NCBI RefSeq assembly: GCF_003052515.2
Contig: NZ_QARE02000010.1
Location: forward strand, 124,001-188,000
Reading direction: 5' to 3'
DNA length: 64,000 nt
DNA from: Pseudomonas sp. RIT409
GTDB taxonomy: Bacteria > Pseudomonadota > Gammaproteobacteria > Pseudomonadales > Pseudomonadaceae
The position numbers and the translations under genes are program-made. How positions within the stretch are numbered: the stretch's first letter is position 1; each line of letters starts with the position of its first letter. Shown piece by piece: positions 8,612-17,018 of this stretch. Below the pieces are notes generated by a model. It was not told the origin of the DNA. It ran no database searches and saw only the letters and a program-made list of their open reading frames with translations.

Positions 8612-9682
8612 TCAGCGTTTCAATTCACCCATCAGTTGCCCCACCTCCCCAGCCGCCAGATACCCTGTTCTCACACTGAACGACACGCGCTCCCCGGCCG
8701 CCAATTCCCGCACGTTGCCTTTGGCCTTTTCCGCCCGATACCCTTCCGGCTCGCAGGTCGCGGGCAGCACGAACGCGGCCACCTGCTGATCGGCGTTGTG
8801 CAGAATCCAGCGCGCCGCGTGATCGAACTGCTGCGGTTTATAGCGGGTGTAAAACGCGGCGCCGTTCTCATGGGTGAGCAGGAAATGCGCGTCACCGTTG
8901 GCATCCGCCTTGACCTCGTCGAAGAAGCAGACGATCTCCGGGTCGTACCACTCAGGGGTATTCAACACCTGCAAACGCGAAGGATCTTCCGTCAACTCCG
9001 CCATGTAAGCCGACCACGCGGGTGTCGGTTTCACGTGGGCCGGCACACTGCTGCGCACCCTGGTCTTTTCAATACCCAACGGCTCGACAAACCGTCCGTT
9101 GGCGACGTACGCGTAGTTCATGTGCGCCATGTACATCAGCGCCATTGGCTTGCCCGCCAGGTTCTGCACGTCCATGCCGATGTCGAACAACGCCGAGCCC
9201 GGACGCACTGTCACGCTCGGGCGGGCGCGGTAGTGATCGCCGAAACCCATCACGTATTCACACTCGCCGCCGAGGCGCAGAAACGCCCCACTCGCGTCTG
9301 ACCCGATTTCCAGCCAGGCGATGTCCATCGGCGCGCAAGGCATTTCGCCGTGCAGTGGATGATCGTCCTCCGGCGTCGGGCAGCCGTTGCGCAGAAGCCC
9401 GCTGTGGAACATGAAGCAGCCGTAGGTGCCGATGACCGTCGGGGTCGGGCGCGGCTGGTCGAACATGTTGCGCATGGTCAGGTCGCAGCCGTCGAACACC
9501 GCCGACCAGATCATCTGCCCCTGATAGGGCAACACCACCACACGGCCGCGATTGTTCTCCAACGCCAGCGCCTTCACGCCACTGGGGTAGGTCCAGATCA
9601 GCACACGAAAGTCGGCAGACGCCAGCAGCGTTTTTTCAACGCCGCTGAACAGCTCGGGATACAGAGAGATGATCGTGCTCAT
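8612..9682 (-). CDS. DUF4432 aldose-1-epimerase-like protein of the deoxyribose operon
   Basis: A 356-residue protein of the galactose-mutarotase-like superfamily (DUF4432). The segment VLPYQGQMIWSAVFDG with the later HGEMPCAP and HMNYAYV positions matches the carbohydrate-binding beta-sandwich. Its start overlaps the stop of the transporter gene by 4 bp (ATGA), so the two are translationally coupled. Position in the deoxyribose operon suggests it interconverts anomers of deoxyribose or a related sugar before phosphorylation. The activity has not been read from specific catalytic residues and is inferred. Confidence 0.85.
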   Translation of the reverse strand: MSTIISLYPELFSGVEKTLLASADFRVLIWTYPSGVKALALENNRGRVVVLPYQGQMIWSAVFDGCDLTMRNMFDQPRPTPTVIGTYGCFMFHSGLLRNGCPTPEDDHPLHGEMPCAPMDIAWLEIGSDASGAFLRLGGECEYVMGFGDHYRARPSVTVRPGSALFDIGMDVQNLAGKPMALMYMAHMNYAYVANGRFVEPLGIEKTRVRSSVPAHVKPTPAWSAYMAELTEDPSRLQVLNTPEWYDPEIVCFFDEVKADANGDAHFLLTHENGAAFYTRYKPQQFDHAARWILHNADQQVAAFVLPATCEPEGYRAEKAKGNVRELAAGERVSFSVRTGYLAAGEVGQLMGELKR

Positions 9683-11010
9683 GAAGCGGTCACCGCACCG
9701 ACCGGCGCCGTTTCGCTGCGCGGATCACGCAGGCATTTGATCGCGTAGGCGACGATCACCACGAAGCACAGCAGCGGCACGCTGTAGGCGATTTGCATGT
9801 TGCCATGGGTCGCATCGGACAGCAGGCCCTGGAAGATCGGCATCACCCCGCCGCCGACGATGCTCATCACCAGCAGCGAGCCGCCAACCCCCGTGTCTTC
9901 GCCCAGGCCGTCGATGGTCAGGCCGTAAATGGTCGGCCAGCAGGGGCCGAGGAAAATGCTCACGCCCACCGCCGCGTAAACGGCGCTGATGTTCGGCACC
10001 AGGATGGTGTAGGCCAGCAGCACGATGGTCAGCACCCCGTAAATCGCCAGCACTTTGGCCGGGTGCATTTTGCGCATCAACAGGTTAGCGATCATCTTGC
10101 CGACGAAGTACGCCGCGAAGGTGGTCAGCAGGAACCACGACGCGCTGCGCTCGTTCATGCCGCCCATCTGCATGGCCAGACGAATGGTGAAACTCCAAAC
10201 CCCCACTTGCGCCCCGACGTAAAGAAACTGCGCCAGCACTCCAAAGGTGAAACGCGGGTTACGCCACAGGCGAGACAGGCTTTGCGCCACGCTGCTTTTC
10301 TTGGCGATGTCCTTGAGGTTGCCTTTGCACGCCGGGAACCGGGTGAAGGCGATCAGTACGAACATCAGGATCAGCACCGCGATCATCCATTTGTACGGCA
10401 GGAGCGTCGACTGGATCATCTCCAACTGCTGAATCGCCGCCTCGGACGCACTCATCTGAGTCAGTTGTTCGCGGCTGGCGTCGGTGTCCTTGAACATCAC
10501 GAAGCTGCCCACGTACACCCCGGCCATGGCGCCGAATGGGTGGAACGTCTGTGAGATGTTCAGGCGACGAGTGCCGGTTTCACGAGGGCCCATCAGAGTC
10601 GAGTAGGTGTTGCAAGCCGTTTCAAGAAACGACAGCCCCGCGGCGATGACGAAAAGCGCCATCAGGAACATGCCGTATTTGGCCATCGACGCCGCGGGGA
10701 AGAACAGCGAGCAGCCCACCATGTACAGCAGCAGGCCGATGAGGATGGTGGTCTTGTAGCTGAAACGTCTGACGACCATGGCCGCCGGTATCGCTACGAA
10801 GAAGTAGCCCAGATAAAACGCCGACTGCACGAATGCCGTCTGGAAATCGCTGAGCAGGAAGGCTTTCTTGAAATGCGCGATCAGCACGTCGTTCATGCTC
10901 GCCGCCGCTGCCCACAGCGCGAAGCAGCAGCACAGCAGGATAAAGGCGAACCACGGCGTGCGGTTCAGGTAGAACCCGTCCGGGGAATGTTGGAGCGCGG
11001 GCTTTGTCAT
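9679..11010 (-). CDS. deoP: FucP-like MFS sugar transporter, probable deoxyribose permease
   Basis: A 443-residue major-facilitator protein with about 12 hydrophobic segments. I use the start MTKPALQHSPDGFY because it is preceded by GGAGAACAACA; the longer frame lacks such a site. Family signals are SMNDVLIAHFKKAFLLSDFQ in helix 1-2 (FucP subfamily), FLETACNTYSTLMGP, and FLGPCWPTIYGLTIDGLG. The FHS (fucose-galactose) family moves sugars with protons. Between the kinase and the epimerase genes it corresponds to DeoP of the Pseudomonas deoxyribose pathway. Substrate is inferred from the operon. Confidence 0.88.
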   Translation of the reverse strand: MTKPALQHSPDGFYLNRTPWFAFILLCCCFALWAAAASMNDVLIAHFKKAFLLSDFQTAFVQSAFYLGYFFVAIPAAMVVRRFSYKTTILIGLLLYMVGCSLFFPAASMAKYGMFLMALFVIAAGLSFLETACNTYSTLMGPRETGTRRLNISQTFHPFGAMAGVYVGSFVMFKDTDASREQLTQMSASEAAIQQLEMIQSTLLPYKWMIAVLILMFVLIAFTRFPACKGNLKDIAKKSSVAQSLSRLWRNPRFTFGVLAQFLYVGAQVGVWSFTIRLAMQMGGMNERSASWFLLTTFAAYFVGKMIANLLMRKMHPAKVLAIYGVLTIVLLAYTILVPNISAVYAAVGVSIFLGPCWPTIYGLTIDGLGEDTGVGGSLLVMSIVGGGVMPIFQGLLSDATHGNMQIAYSVPLLCFVVIVAYAIKCLRDPRSETAPVGAVTAS

Positions 11011-11091
11011 TGTTGTTCTCCGTGAAGTGCAGAAAGACCTCACCCCGTCGGCCACCAACGTCCGGCCAGAGTGCGGCGGCTCATGAATGGC

Positions 11092-12012
11092 TTACAGGGC
11101 GTCGAGAAAACGTGCGAACCCGTCGGCGTCCGGGTACGAACTCTGCGTGCCTCGCCCGGTGACCGAGCACGCGGAATAGGCCACGGCTTGCGTCATCGCG
11201 TGGCGCATGTCGCCGTCCTCGCTCCAGTGACGCGCGAAGCAGCCGATGAAAGCGTCACCGGCACCCGTGGTGTCGCGGGCATCCACCTTGAGACCCTCGA
11301 CGCGGAACTCGCCCTCCTCGCCCACGTACAGCGCCCCCTTGTCGCCCAGCGTCACGATGACGTGGCGAATGCCGTCCCGCGTCAATTGCAGTGCTGCCGC
11401 CCTCGCCGCTTCGAGGGAGTCGATCACCTCGCCGGTGATCAGAGCCAACTCGGTTTCATTGGGGATCAGGAAGTCGAGTTTCAGCAGGTGTTCGCGGCTC
11501 AGGCCTTTGACGGCGGGCGCAGGGTTGAGCAAGACCGGAATGCCGTTCGCCTTGGCAAAGTCGATGGCGTAGTAAACGGTCTCCAAGGCGATTTCGAGTT
11601 GCAACACGATCAGCGAGCAGTCGCGCAACGCGGCGTGCGCGGCGTCGATATCCGCGGGCTTGAGGTGGGCGTTGGCACCTTTGACGATGAGGATGCTGTT
11701 GTGGGAATCGTGCTGCACGAAGATGGGCGCCACGCCGCTGGAAACGCCGGGCACACGCTGGACGAACAGCGTATCGATGCCATGGCGCTGGAAATTGGCG
11801 AGGGTGTTGTCGGCGAAAGCATCGTCACCGACCTTGCTCAACATCAGCACGTCGGCCCCCAGTTTGGCCGCTGCCACCGCCTGATTGGCACCCTTGCCGC
11901 CGCATCCCATGGCGAAATCCGGTGCTTCCAGCGTCTCGCCCTGGACCGGCATCCGATCGACGTAGGTGATCAGGTCCACCATGTTGCTGCCAATGACCGC
12001 GATCTTTTTCAT
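11092..12012 (-). CDS. deoK: Ribokinase-like PfkB kinase, probable deoxyribokinase
   Basis: A 306-residue PfkB-family sugar kinase. The N-terminal substrate signature CGGKGANQAVAAAKLGADV and the C-terminal ATP/anion-hole signature VDARDTTGAGDAFIGCFA with the catalytic Asp are both intact. It is first in the kinase-transporter-epimerase operon, which with deoC and deoR forms a complete deoxyribose route: uptake, phosphorylation to deoxyribose-5-phosphate, then aldol cleavage. RbsK activity on ribose cannot be excluded, since kinases of this group overlap; the presence of deoC and absence of rbs genes favours deoxyribose. Confidence 0.88.
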   Translation of the reverse strand: MKKIAVIGSNMVDLITYVDRMPVQGETLEAPDFAMGCGGKGANQAVAAAKLGADVLMLSKVGDDAFADNTLANFQRHGIDTLFVQRVPGVSSGVAPIFVQHDSHNSILIVKGANAHLKPADIDAAHAALRDCSLIVLQLEIALETVYYAIDFAKANGIPVLLNPAPAVKGLSREHLLKLDFLIPNETELALITGEVIDSLEAARAAALQLTRDGIRHVIVTLGDKGALYVGEEGEFRVEGLKVDARDTTGAGDAFIGCFARHWSEDGDMRHAMTQAVAYSACSVTGRGTQSSYPDADGFARFLDAL

Positions 12013-12074
12013 GTGTCGTTACCTTGTGCACGTTCTGACGACCTGAAACCCAATCGCCCGAGCGCTATTATTTC

Positions 12075-12099
12075 TGTTATTTAAATAACAATTATTGTG
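12075..12099. promoter_or_regulatory. Candidate DeoR operator upstream of the kinase operon
   Basis: A perfect 16-bp palindrome TGTTATTTAAATAACA (12075-12090) overlaps a second near-palindrome ACAATTATTGT (12087-12097). The region is about 65 bp upstream of the kinase start in an AT-rich stretch. Its TAACA...ATTGTG core is shared with the deoC/deoR gap. A role as DeoR binding site is inferred. Confidence 0.55.
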
Positions 12100-12145
12100 A
12101 CTATTCAACCTCTTTTTTCTGAAAGCGGTCAGCCTCGCAATGCAA

Positions 12146-12175
12146 AGCGGGTCAGGCATCGCTGCCTGACCCGCT
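12146..12175 (-). terminator. Rho-independent terminator after the DUF969/DUF979 genes
   Basis: Perfect 13-bp inverted repeat (AGCGGGTCAGGCA, loop TCGC, TGCCTGACCCGCT). On the minus strand the hairpin is followed by TTT. It lies downstream of the DUF979 gene and upstream of the deoxyribose operon promoter, so it separates the two units. Confidence 0.65.
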
Positions 12176-12308
12176 AAAGATCCGGAGATAGAGAGGTTTG
12201 CCTCGTCGAAAAGCTAAGACCACCGGCGGTCGCAATCGTTTGCGATGGGGATTTCGTCACCGCTGCACGTGGGCGTTCGGAACTTCACTTTCCCTCTCGT
12301 GGGCGCAT

Positions 12309-13259
12309 TTACATCAAGCCATAGAGCAGCGCGATGTTCGCCACCAGCATCGCCAGCGCAGTGGGTACCTGCGCCTTGATCACCGCATATTTGTCCGGCA
12401 GTTCCAACAGCGCTGCCGGAATGAGGTTGTAATTCGCCGCCATTGGCGTCATCAGCGTGCCGCAGTAACCGGAAAACATACCGATAGCCGCCATCACCGC
12501 AGGGTTGGCCCCGTACATGCCCACCAGCACCGGTACGCCGATACCGCCGGTCATCACCGGAAACGCCGCGAATCCGTTGCCCATGACGACGGTGAAAAGC
12601 GCCATCCCGAGCACATACACCATCACGGCGATCAGCCGAATATCCAAGTTGATGTACGCGGTCGCCAGATGCGCCACCGCTTTGCCGACGCCGGCGTCGT
12701 TAAAGACCAGCCCCAGCATCGCCAGCATTTGTGGGAGCACGAGCGCCCAGCCCAAGGCTTCGGTCAGGCGGCGGGACTCGCGCATGGCCTGGACCGGGGT
12801 GTCGCGGGTGAGCCAACAAGCCAGTGCCAGCGCCACCAGGCTGCCGATGCCCAACGACACGAAGGTGCTGTTGGCCGGATCCAGCAGATAGACGTCGCCA
12901 AACTTGATGGCCTTCAGCCCCACCGCGCCCACCACCGTCACCAGCGGAATGGCCAGTGCGGGGACGAACAACCTGTTCCTCAAGCGCCCTGCACTTTCGC
13001 GTCGCGCCGCGTCCGGGAGGTTATCGTGGCGACCGAATCCGACACCGCCTAATCCCGCGATCAACGCCATGAGGAGCACCCCGGCGCCCACCCAGACAGC
13101 GGGCAGGCGCTCGCCGATCAAAAAAGCAGTCGCGAACAGCCCCCAAAAAAGCCCGGTGGTCCAGCGCTTGGGGTTGCTGCGATCTGCGGCTGTCATCAAG
13201 GCCGTGATCGCCAGGATCAGGCCGGCCAGCCAGTACAGGTATTGAATGGACAGGATCAT
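12309..13259 (-). CDS. DUF979 family inner-membrane protein (putative 5-oxoproline transporter subunit)
   Basis: A 316-residue, very hydrophobic protein with about nine or ten membrane segments, recognised as DUF979 from segments such as GNGFAAFPVMTGGIGVPVLV and GMFSGYCGTLMTPMAANYN. It overlaps the end of the DUF969 gene by 4 bp. DUF969/DUF979 pairs are widespread and have been proposed to import 5-oxoproline because they often lie next to pxpABC or pyrrolidone-carboxylate peptidase genes. Neither is in this window, so the substrate is open. An OprD porin gene follows upstream, suggesting a shared uptake path across both membranes. Confidence 0.85.
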   Translation of the reverse strand: MILSIQYLYWLAGLILAITALMTAADRSNPKRWTTGLFWGLFATAFLIGERLPAVWVGAGVLLMALIAGLGGVGFGRHDNLPDAARRESAGRLRNRLFVPALAIPLVTVVGAVGLKAIKFGDVYLLDPANSTFVSLGIGSLVALALACWLTRDTPVQAMRESRRLTEALGWALVLPQMLAMLGLVFNDAGVGKAVAHLATAYINLDIRLIAVMVYVLGMALFTVVMGNGFAAFPVMTGGIGVPVLVGMYGANPAVMAAIGMFSGYCGTLMTPMAANYNLIPAALLELPDKYAVIKAQVPTALAMLVANIALLYGLM

Positions 13260-13984
13260 GACGACACTTCCTCAGACGTGGCGGATGGGTGTGGCAGCGC
13301 CTTGAGTTCGCGATTCAGGCGTTGGTCGAAGCGGTGCAAGCGGATGCTGTGGATCACGAACGCGCACAGCGCTGTCGGGATGCCCCAGAAGGCAATGTGC
13401 ATAGGGTCCACGTCGATACCTGATCCCAGCAGGAACGTGTGCATCAGGGCGATCGCGCCAAAGGCCACGAAGATGTCTTCGCCAAAAAACAGCCCCACGT
13501 TGTCGGTGGCGGCACACAGGGACAACAGCTTGACGCGCAGGGCGTCGGGCAACTTGCCGAAGCGCGATTCGGCTGCACCTTCCGCCATCGGTGCGAGCAG
13601 CGGACGAACCATCTGCGGATGCCCGCCCAGGCTGGTCAAGCCCAACGCCGCCGTGCTCTCCCGCACGAACAGATAAGCGATCAGCAGCCGCCCGGCAGTG
13701 AGTCGGGTGAACCGTGTGACCCAGTTCTGGGCGTGCAGCCGCAAGCCATGTCGCTCCAGCAAACCGATGACGGCCAGCGGCAGCAAAATGATCAGCGGCA
13801 AGGTGCGGGTCTTGATGAAGCCGGTACCGATGGTGGCGAGGATGGTTTCCAGCGGCATGCTCGCCGCAAGGCCCGTGGCCAGTGCCGCCAGCGCGACCAC
13901 CAGCATGGGATTGAAACGCAGGACGAAGCCCAACACGATGACGAGCACGCCGAGCAGCGGCCAGAGGTTGATAGCGGTTTGCAT
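13256..13984 (-). CDS. DUF969 family inner-membrane protein (putative 5-oxoproline transporter subunit)
   Basis: A 242-residue membrane protein matching DUF969; the recognisable region is YLFVRESTAALGLTSLGGHP followed by QMVRPLLAPMAEGAAE, and later LCAATDNVGLFFGEDIFVAFGA. It starts the pair, coupled to the DUF979 gene by an ATGA overlap, and is preceded by the OprD-like porin about 80 bp upstream. The two subunits probably form one permease. Ligand unknown; 5-oxoproline is the published guess for the family. Confidence 0.85.
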   Translation of the reverse strand: MQTAINLWPLLGVLVIVLGFVLRFNPMLVVALAALATGLAASMPLETILATIGTGFIKTRTLPLIILLPLAVIGLLERHGLRLHAQNWVTRFTRLTAGRLLIAYLFVRESTAALGLTSLGGHPQMVRPLLAPMAEGAAESRFGKLPDALRVKLLSLCAATDNVGLFFGEDIFVAFGAIALMHTFLLGSGIDVDPMHIAFWGIPTALCAFVIHSIRLHRFDQRLNRELKALPHPSATSEEVSS

Positions 13985-14063
13985 GATGAATCTCTCGAGG
14001 TTATGGGCCGCGTGAGGACTGGACAGCCCACGCGAAATGGAGAGGGTTGGGCGGCGCCGGCTT

Positions 14064-15299
14064 TTACCAAAGCGGGACGGTGTAGCTCACGATCAACCGG
14101 TTCTCGTCCAGGTCATTGCCAAAGTTCGAGCGCACCGTCGCGTTGCGCCATTTGACGCCCAGGTTCTTCAGCGCCCCGCTTTGCACCACATACCCGATGT
14201 CCGTGTTGCGTTCCCACTCCTTGCCCTCGCCGCCTGCCGCACGTTCGACGTTGTCGCCCGACACATACCGGCTCATGAACGTCAGGCCGGGCAGCCCCAA
14301 CGCCGCGAAATCGTAGTCATAGCGCAACTGCCAGGAGCGCTCCCGGGCATTGGCGAAATCACCGATCTGAATGAAGTTGACCAGATAGGGATCACTGCCC
14401 GCGATGTACGGAAAGGGGTCATCGCCGTTCATTCGCTGGTAGCCGACGCCAAAGGCATGTGCGGTGAGTCGGTAGGTGAACATTGACCCGAATGCCGTGT
14501 TGTCCAGGGCGCGGAAAGATCCGTCCTCGCGACTGCTGGCGTAGCGGATGTCCGATTTCAGGCTCTGGCCCGTGCCGAGGGGCAATACATGAATCAGCCC
14601 GCCGTAGTACTGCTGATAGACGTTTTCCAGTTGCCCATAGTGAGCGCTCAGCGTCAGTTGCGGCGTGACCTGATAATCACCTCCGCCGAAATTGAAACTG
14701 TTGCTGGTGCCGCCGATGCGATTGCCGGTCATCTCGGTGAAGTCACTCGAGCTGTTGGCCTTGATGCGGTCGATATGGCCTGCGTTCAACGTGAGGCCGG
14801 CCAGTTCCTGTGAGGTCAGCAGCCCACCGCGAAAGGTTTGCGGCAACAGGCGGGTGTCGTTGGCGTTGATCACCGGGTCCTTGAAAAACAACGAGCCAAC
14901 CTTCAGCTCGGTTTTCGAGGCTTTCATCTTGGCGGTCAGCCCCAACTTGGCGTAGTCGTCCTGGGAGCCACCGGATGAGCGGTCCGCAGGCAGCAAGCCG
15001 GTGCCCGCCGTGCCGTCACCCGAATCGAGCTTCAACCCCACCATGCCCAACGCGTCCAGCCCAACGCCTACAGTGCCTGCGGTGTATCCCGATCGCAGAC
15101 GCAGCAGAAGCCCTTGGGCCCATTCCTCCGCCTTGTCGCGAGCACCCTCCTGACGGAAGTCACGATTGAAGTAGAAATTGCGGCCTTCCAGTTCGCCTTT
15201 GCTGTCGGCAACGAAATCGGCGTGGGCGGTGATGCCCTGTGTCAGCGTGACGCTGCCAAAGATCAATGCACAGACGTATTTCTGATTGTTATGGGTCAT
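14064..15299 (-). CDS. OprD-family outer-membrane porin
   Basis: A 411-residue outer-membrane protein with a signal peptide (MTHNNQKYVCALIFGSVTLT..., cleavage after AHA about residue 26). Family segments are GELEGRNFYFNRDF, the AEEWAQGLLLRLRSGYT strand, LPQTFRGGLL, and the C-terminal RNTDIGYVVQSGALKNLGVK with a terminal aromatic-rich strand ending PLW. OprD porins admit specific small molecules (basic amino acids for OccD, carboxylates for OccK). The coupled DUF969/DUF979 permease suggests an acidic or neutral small substrate. A divergent AraC gene lies 528 bp away and may control it. Confidence 0.92.
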   Translation of the reverse strand: MTHNNQKYVCALIFGSVTLTQGITAHADFVADSKGELEGRNFYFNRDFRQEGARDKAEEWAQGLLLRLRSGYTAGTVGVGLDALGMVGLKLDSGDGTAGTGLLPADRSSGGSQDDYAKLGLTAKMKASKTELKVGSLFFKDPVINANDTRLLPQTFRGGLLTSQELAGLTLNAGHIDRIKANSSSDFTEMTGNRIGGTSNSFNFGGGDYQVTPQLTLSAHYGQLENVYQQYYGGLIHVLPLGTGQSLKSDIRYASSREDGSFRALDNTAFGSMFTYRLTAHAFGVGYQRMNGDDPFPYIAGSDPYLVNFIQIGDFANARERSWQLRYDYDFAALGLPGLTFMSRYVSGDNVERAAGGEGKEWERNTDIGYVVQSGALKNLGVKWRNATVRSNFGNDLDENRLIVSYTVPLW

Positions 15300-15827
15300 T
15301 GAAGCCTCTTCCCGTGAGCGCGCAGCGGTGTCGACCGACTGCTTGGCAGAGCGCAGCTAATGAATGAGGTCGGGCGCCTGAACACCGCGACCCTGAAGGC
15401 TTGGCGCGTGGATTGCATCGGTGTCTACCGACGCGGCGTCGTGCCTTTCTCGTGTCGCCGAGCATCTTTCGGCAGACCGCTGCATGCCGTCCAACGGGAA
15501 AAAACCGCTATGCCCTATAAGAAAATCTGTTCAGCACCGTTCATCGTCTCCCCTTCATTTGGAGGGCAATGAGTGACGCGATAATCATATTCACTTTACA
15601 CTTGCTATCCATTCGCTAGTGTAGGGGCCGGAAACTAGGACTCGCTGTAGAGGGATGGCCAGTAGTTGGTTCCAGATCCGGCTTATATCGACCGCTAAAT
15701 GTATCTTTCAGGGAGCGCATGACCTCTTCGATTCACCACGCAACTTTCCTTCTTAAATCCTGAGCAATCAGTCAACAAACCAGGCCTTATAACAACACCG
15801 TCACCGGCCGACCGATCACGATACGGA
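15300..15827. other. 528-bp divergent gap, no gene seen
   Basis: This region separates the OprD porin gene from the AraC-family gene. I see a 70-codon frame (15360-15572) without family features, composition or a ribosome site that would support it. The stretch near 15580-15620 is AT-rich and could hold promoters for either gene. No convincing repeat or RNA gene was found. Confidence 0.5.
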
Positions 15828-16859
15828 ATGACCATGCAGAGTATCTCTCCGGTTTTCGCGCAAGCGTTTATCGACGCTATTTGTCACGTCGAAAAAGGTG
15901 TTGAGCACCATCTTGTTCATTCGCCGGAGCAGGCGCATGAGTTGCCGCCGCCTCCCCATGTACCGATGAACGAGCTCACCGAATTCTTTTCCCGCGCGCA
16001 CCTGCAGACTGGCAACGAGGATATCGGTCTGCTGGCGTATCACAGCGCGCACCCCGGGCACCTGGGGGTCTTGGGCTACGCGATCATGTCGTGCCCAACG
16101 CTGCACGACGCGCTGGCCCGGATCGCCGAGCACCACACCCTGATCGGCAGCGGCTTCAGCCTGTTCCTGGACGTTCACCCGACGGCGATGAAGATTGCCG
16201 GATTGTCCACCAGCCCATGCAACACGGCGCTGCCGCGGGCTTTCATCGACGCGGTGGCCGCCCTCACGCTTGGCTTGCTGCACTGGCTGGCGCCCAAGGC
16301 TCGTATCGAGCCGATCCAGGCCGAATTCAGCTACCGCGAACCCACAGACAAGCGTCAACTGGAGCGACTGTTCGGCACCAACCTGAAGTTTTCCGCCCCG
16401 GTCACATCGCTGACCTTCCGCCGCTGCGATGGCGAATTGCCGGTGGCGACCTTCGACCCGTCACTGCAGCAGATCCATGACGAATACCTGCGACGACGCC
16501 ATCGCGAATGGCAAGCGGCGGTGATCACGACACGCCTCAGGCAGCTCATCCTCCAGTACTTGCTCCAGGGCAAGACGCTGGCGCTCGAAGAGGTGGCTCA
16601 AGGCATGGAGATGTCTGCGCATCAGTTATCCCGCGCATTGGAAAAAGAAGGTCAGCGTTTTCATAAAGTGCTGGACGAGGTACGCCAGCAACACAGTCGT
16701 CATTTGCTTCTAAATACCGATCTGAGTCTGAAACAAGTGGCTTACTGCATCGGATTCAAAAACCAGAGCGCCTTCAATAAAGCCTGTGAGCGATGGTTTT
16801 CGATGTCGCCGGGAAGTTATCGGATCGAACGAGGGATCTCCCCGTCCGGTACCCAATGA
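15828..16859 (+). CDS. AraC-family regulator with PF12625-type N-terminal domain
   Basis: A 343-residue regulator of the OruR/ArgR-like branch. The N-terminal two thirds is the 'arabinose-binding' domain of this group (GNEDIGLLAYHSAHPGHLGVL, then LGYAIMSCPTLHDALARIAE). The C-terminal HTH carries LALEEVAQGMEMSAHQLSRALE and the signature DLSLKQVAYCIGFKNQSAFNKAC. ATGs at 15828 and 15834 are both possible starts. Members regulate catabolism of amino acids or related compounds. Its position opposite the OprD-DUF969-DUF979 genes suggests it senses their substrate; this is inference. Confidence 0.88.
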   Translation: MTMQSISPVFAQAFIDAICHVEKGVEHHLVHSPEQAHELPPPPHVPMNELTEFFSRAHLQTGNEDIGLLAYHSAHPGHLGVLGYAIMSCPTLHDALARIAEHHTLIGSGFSLFLDVHPTAMKIAGLSTSPCNTALPRAFIDAVAALTLGLLHWLAPKARIEPIQAEFSYREPTDKRQLERLFGTNLKFSAPVTSLTFRRCDGELPVATFDPSLQQIHDEYLRRRHREWQAAVITTRLRQLILQYLLQGKTLALEEVAQGMEMSAHQLSRALEKEGQRFHKVLDEVRQQHSRHLLLNTDLSLKQVAYCIGFKNQSAFNKACERWFSMSPGSYRIERGISPSGTQ

Positions 16860-17018
16860 AACGCGGTTCAAGTTCCATCTAGAACGGATCACTGGCGCCT
16901 TTATTGTTATCCGCAAGCTGTTTTCGTTTGTCCCCGAGGTGACGCCCCGGTTAAAACCTACCGCTTACACGGTAAAACCCCGTGACGGGACTTGCCGTTC
17001 ACTGGGGACGAACATTCA

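Noticed and set aside
15360..15572. 70-codon frame in the porin/AraC gap
   Set aside because: No family, no convincing ribosome site, and residue composition unlike neighbouring genes.
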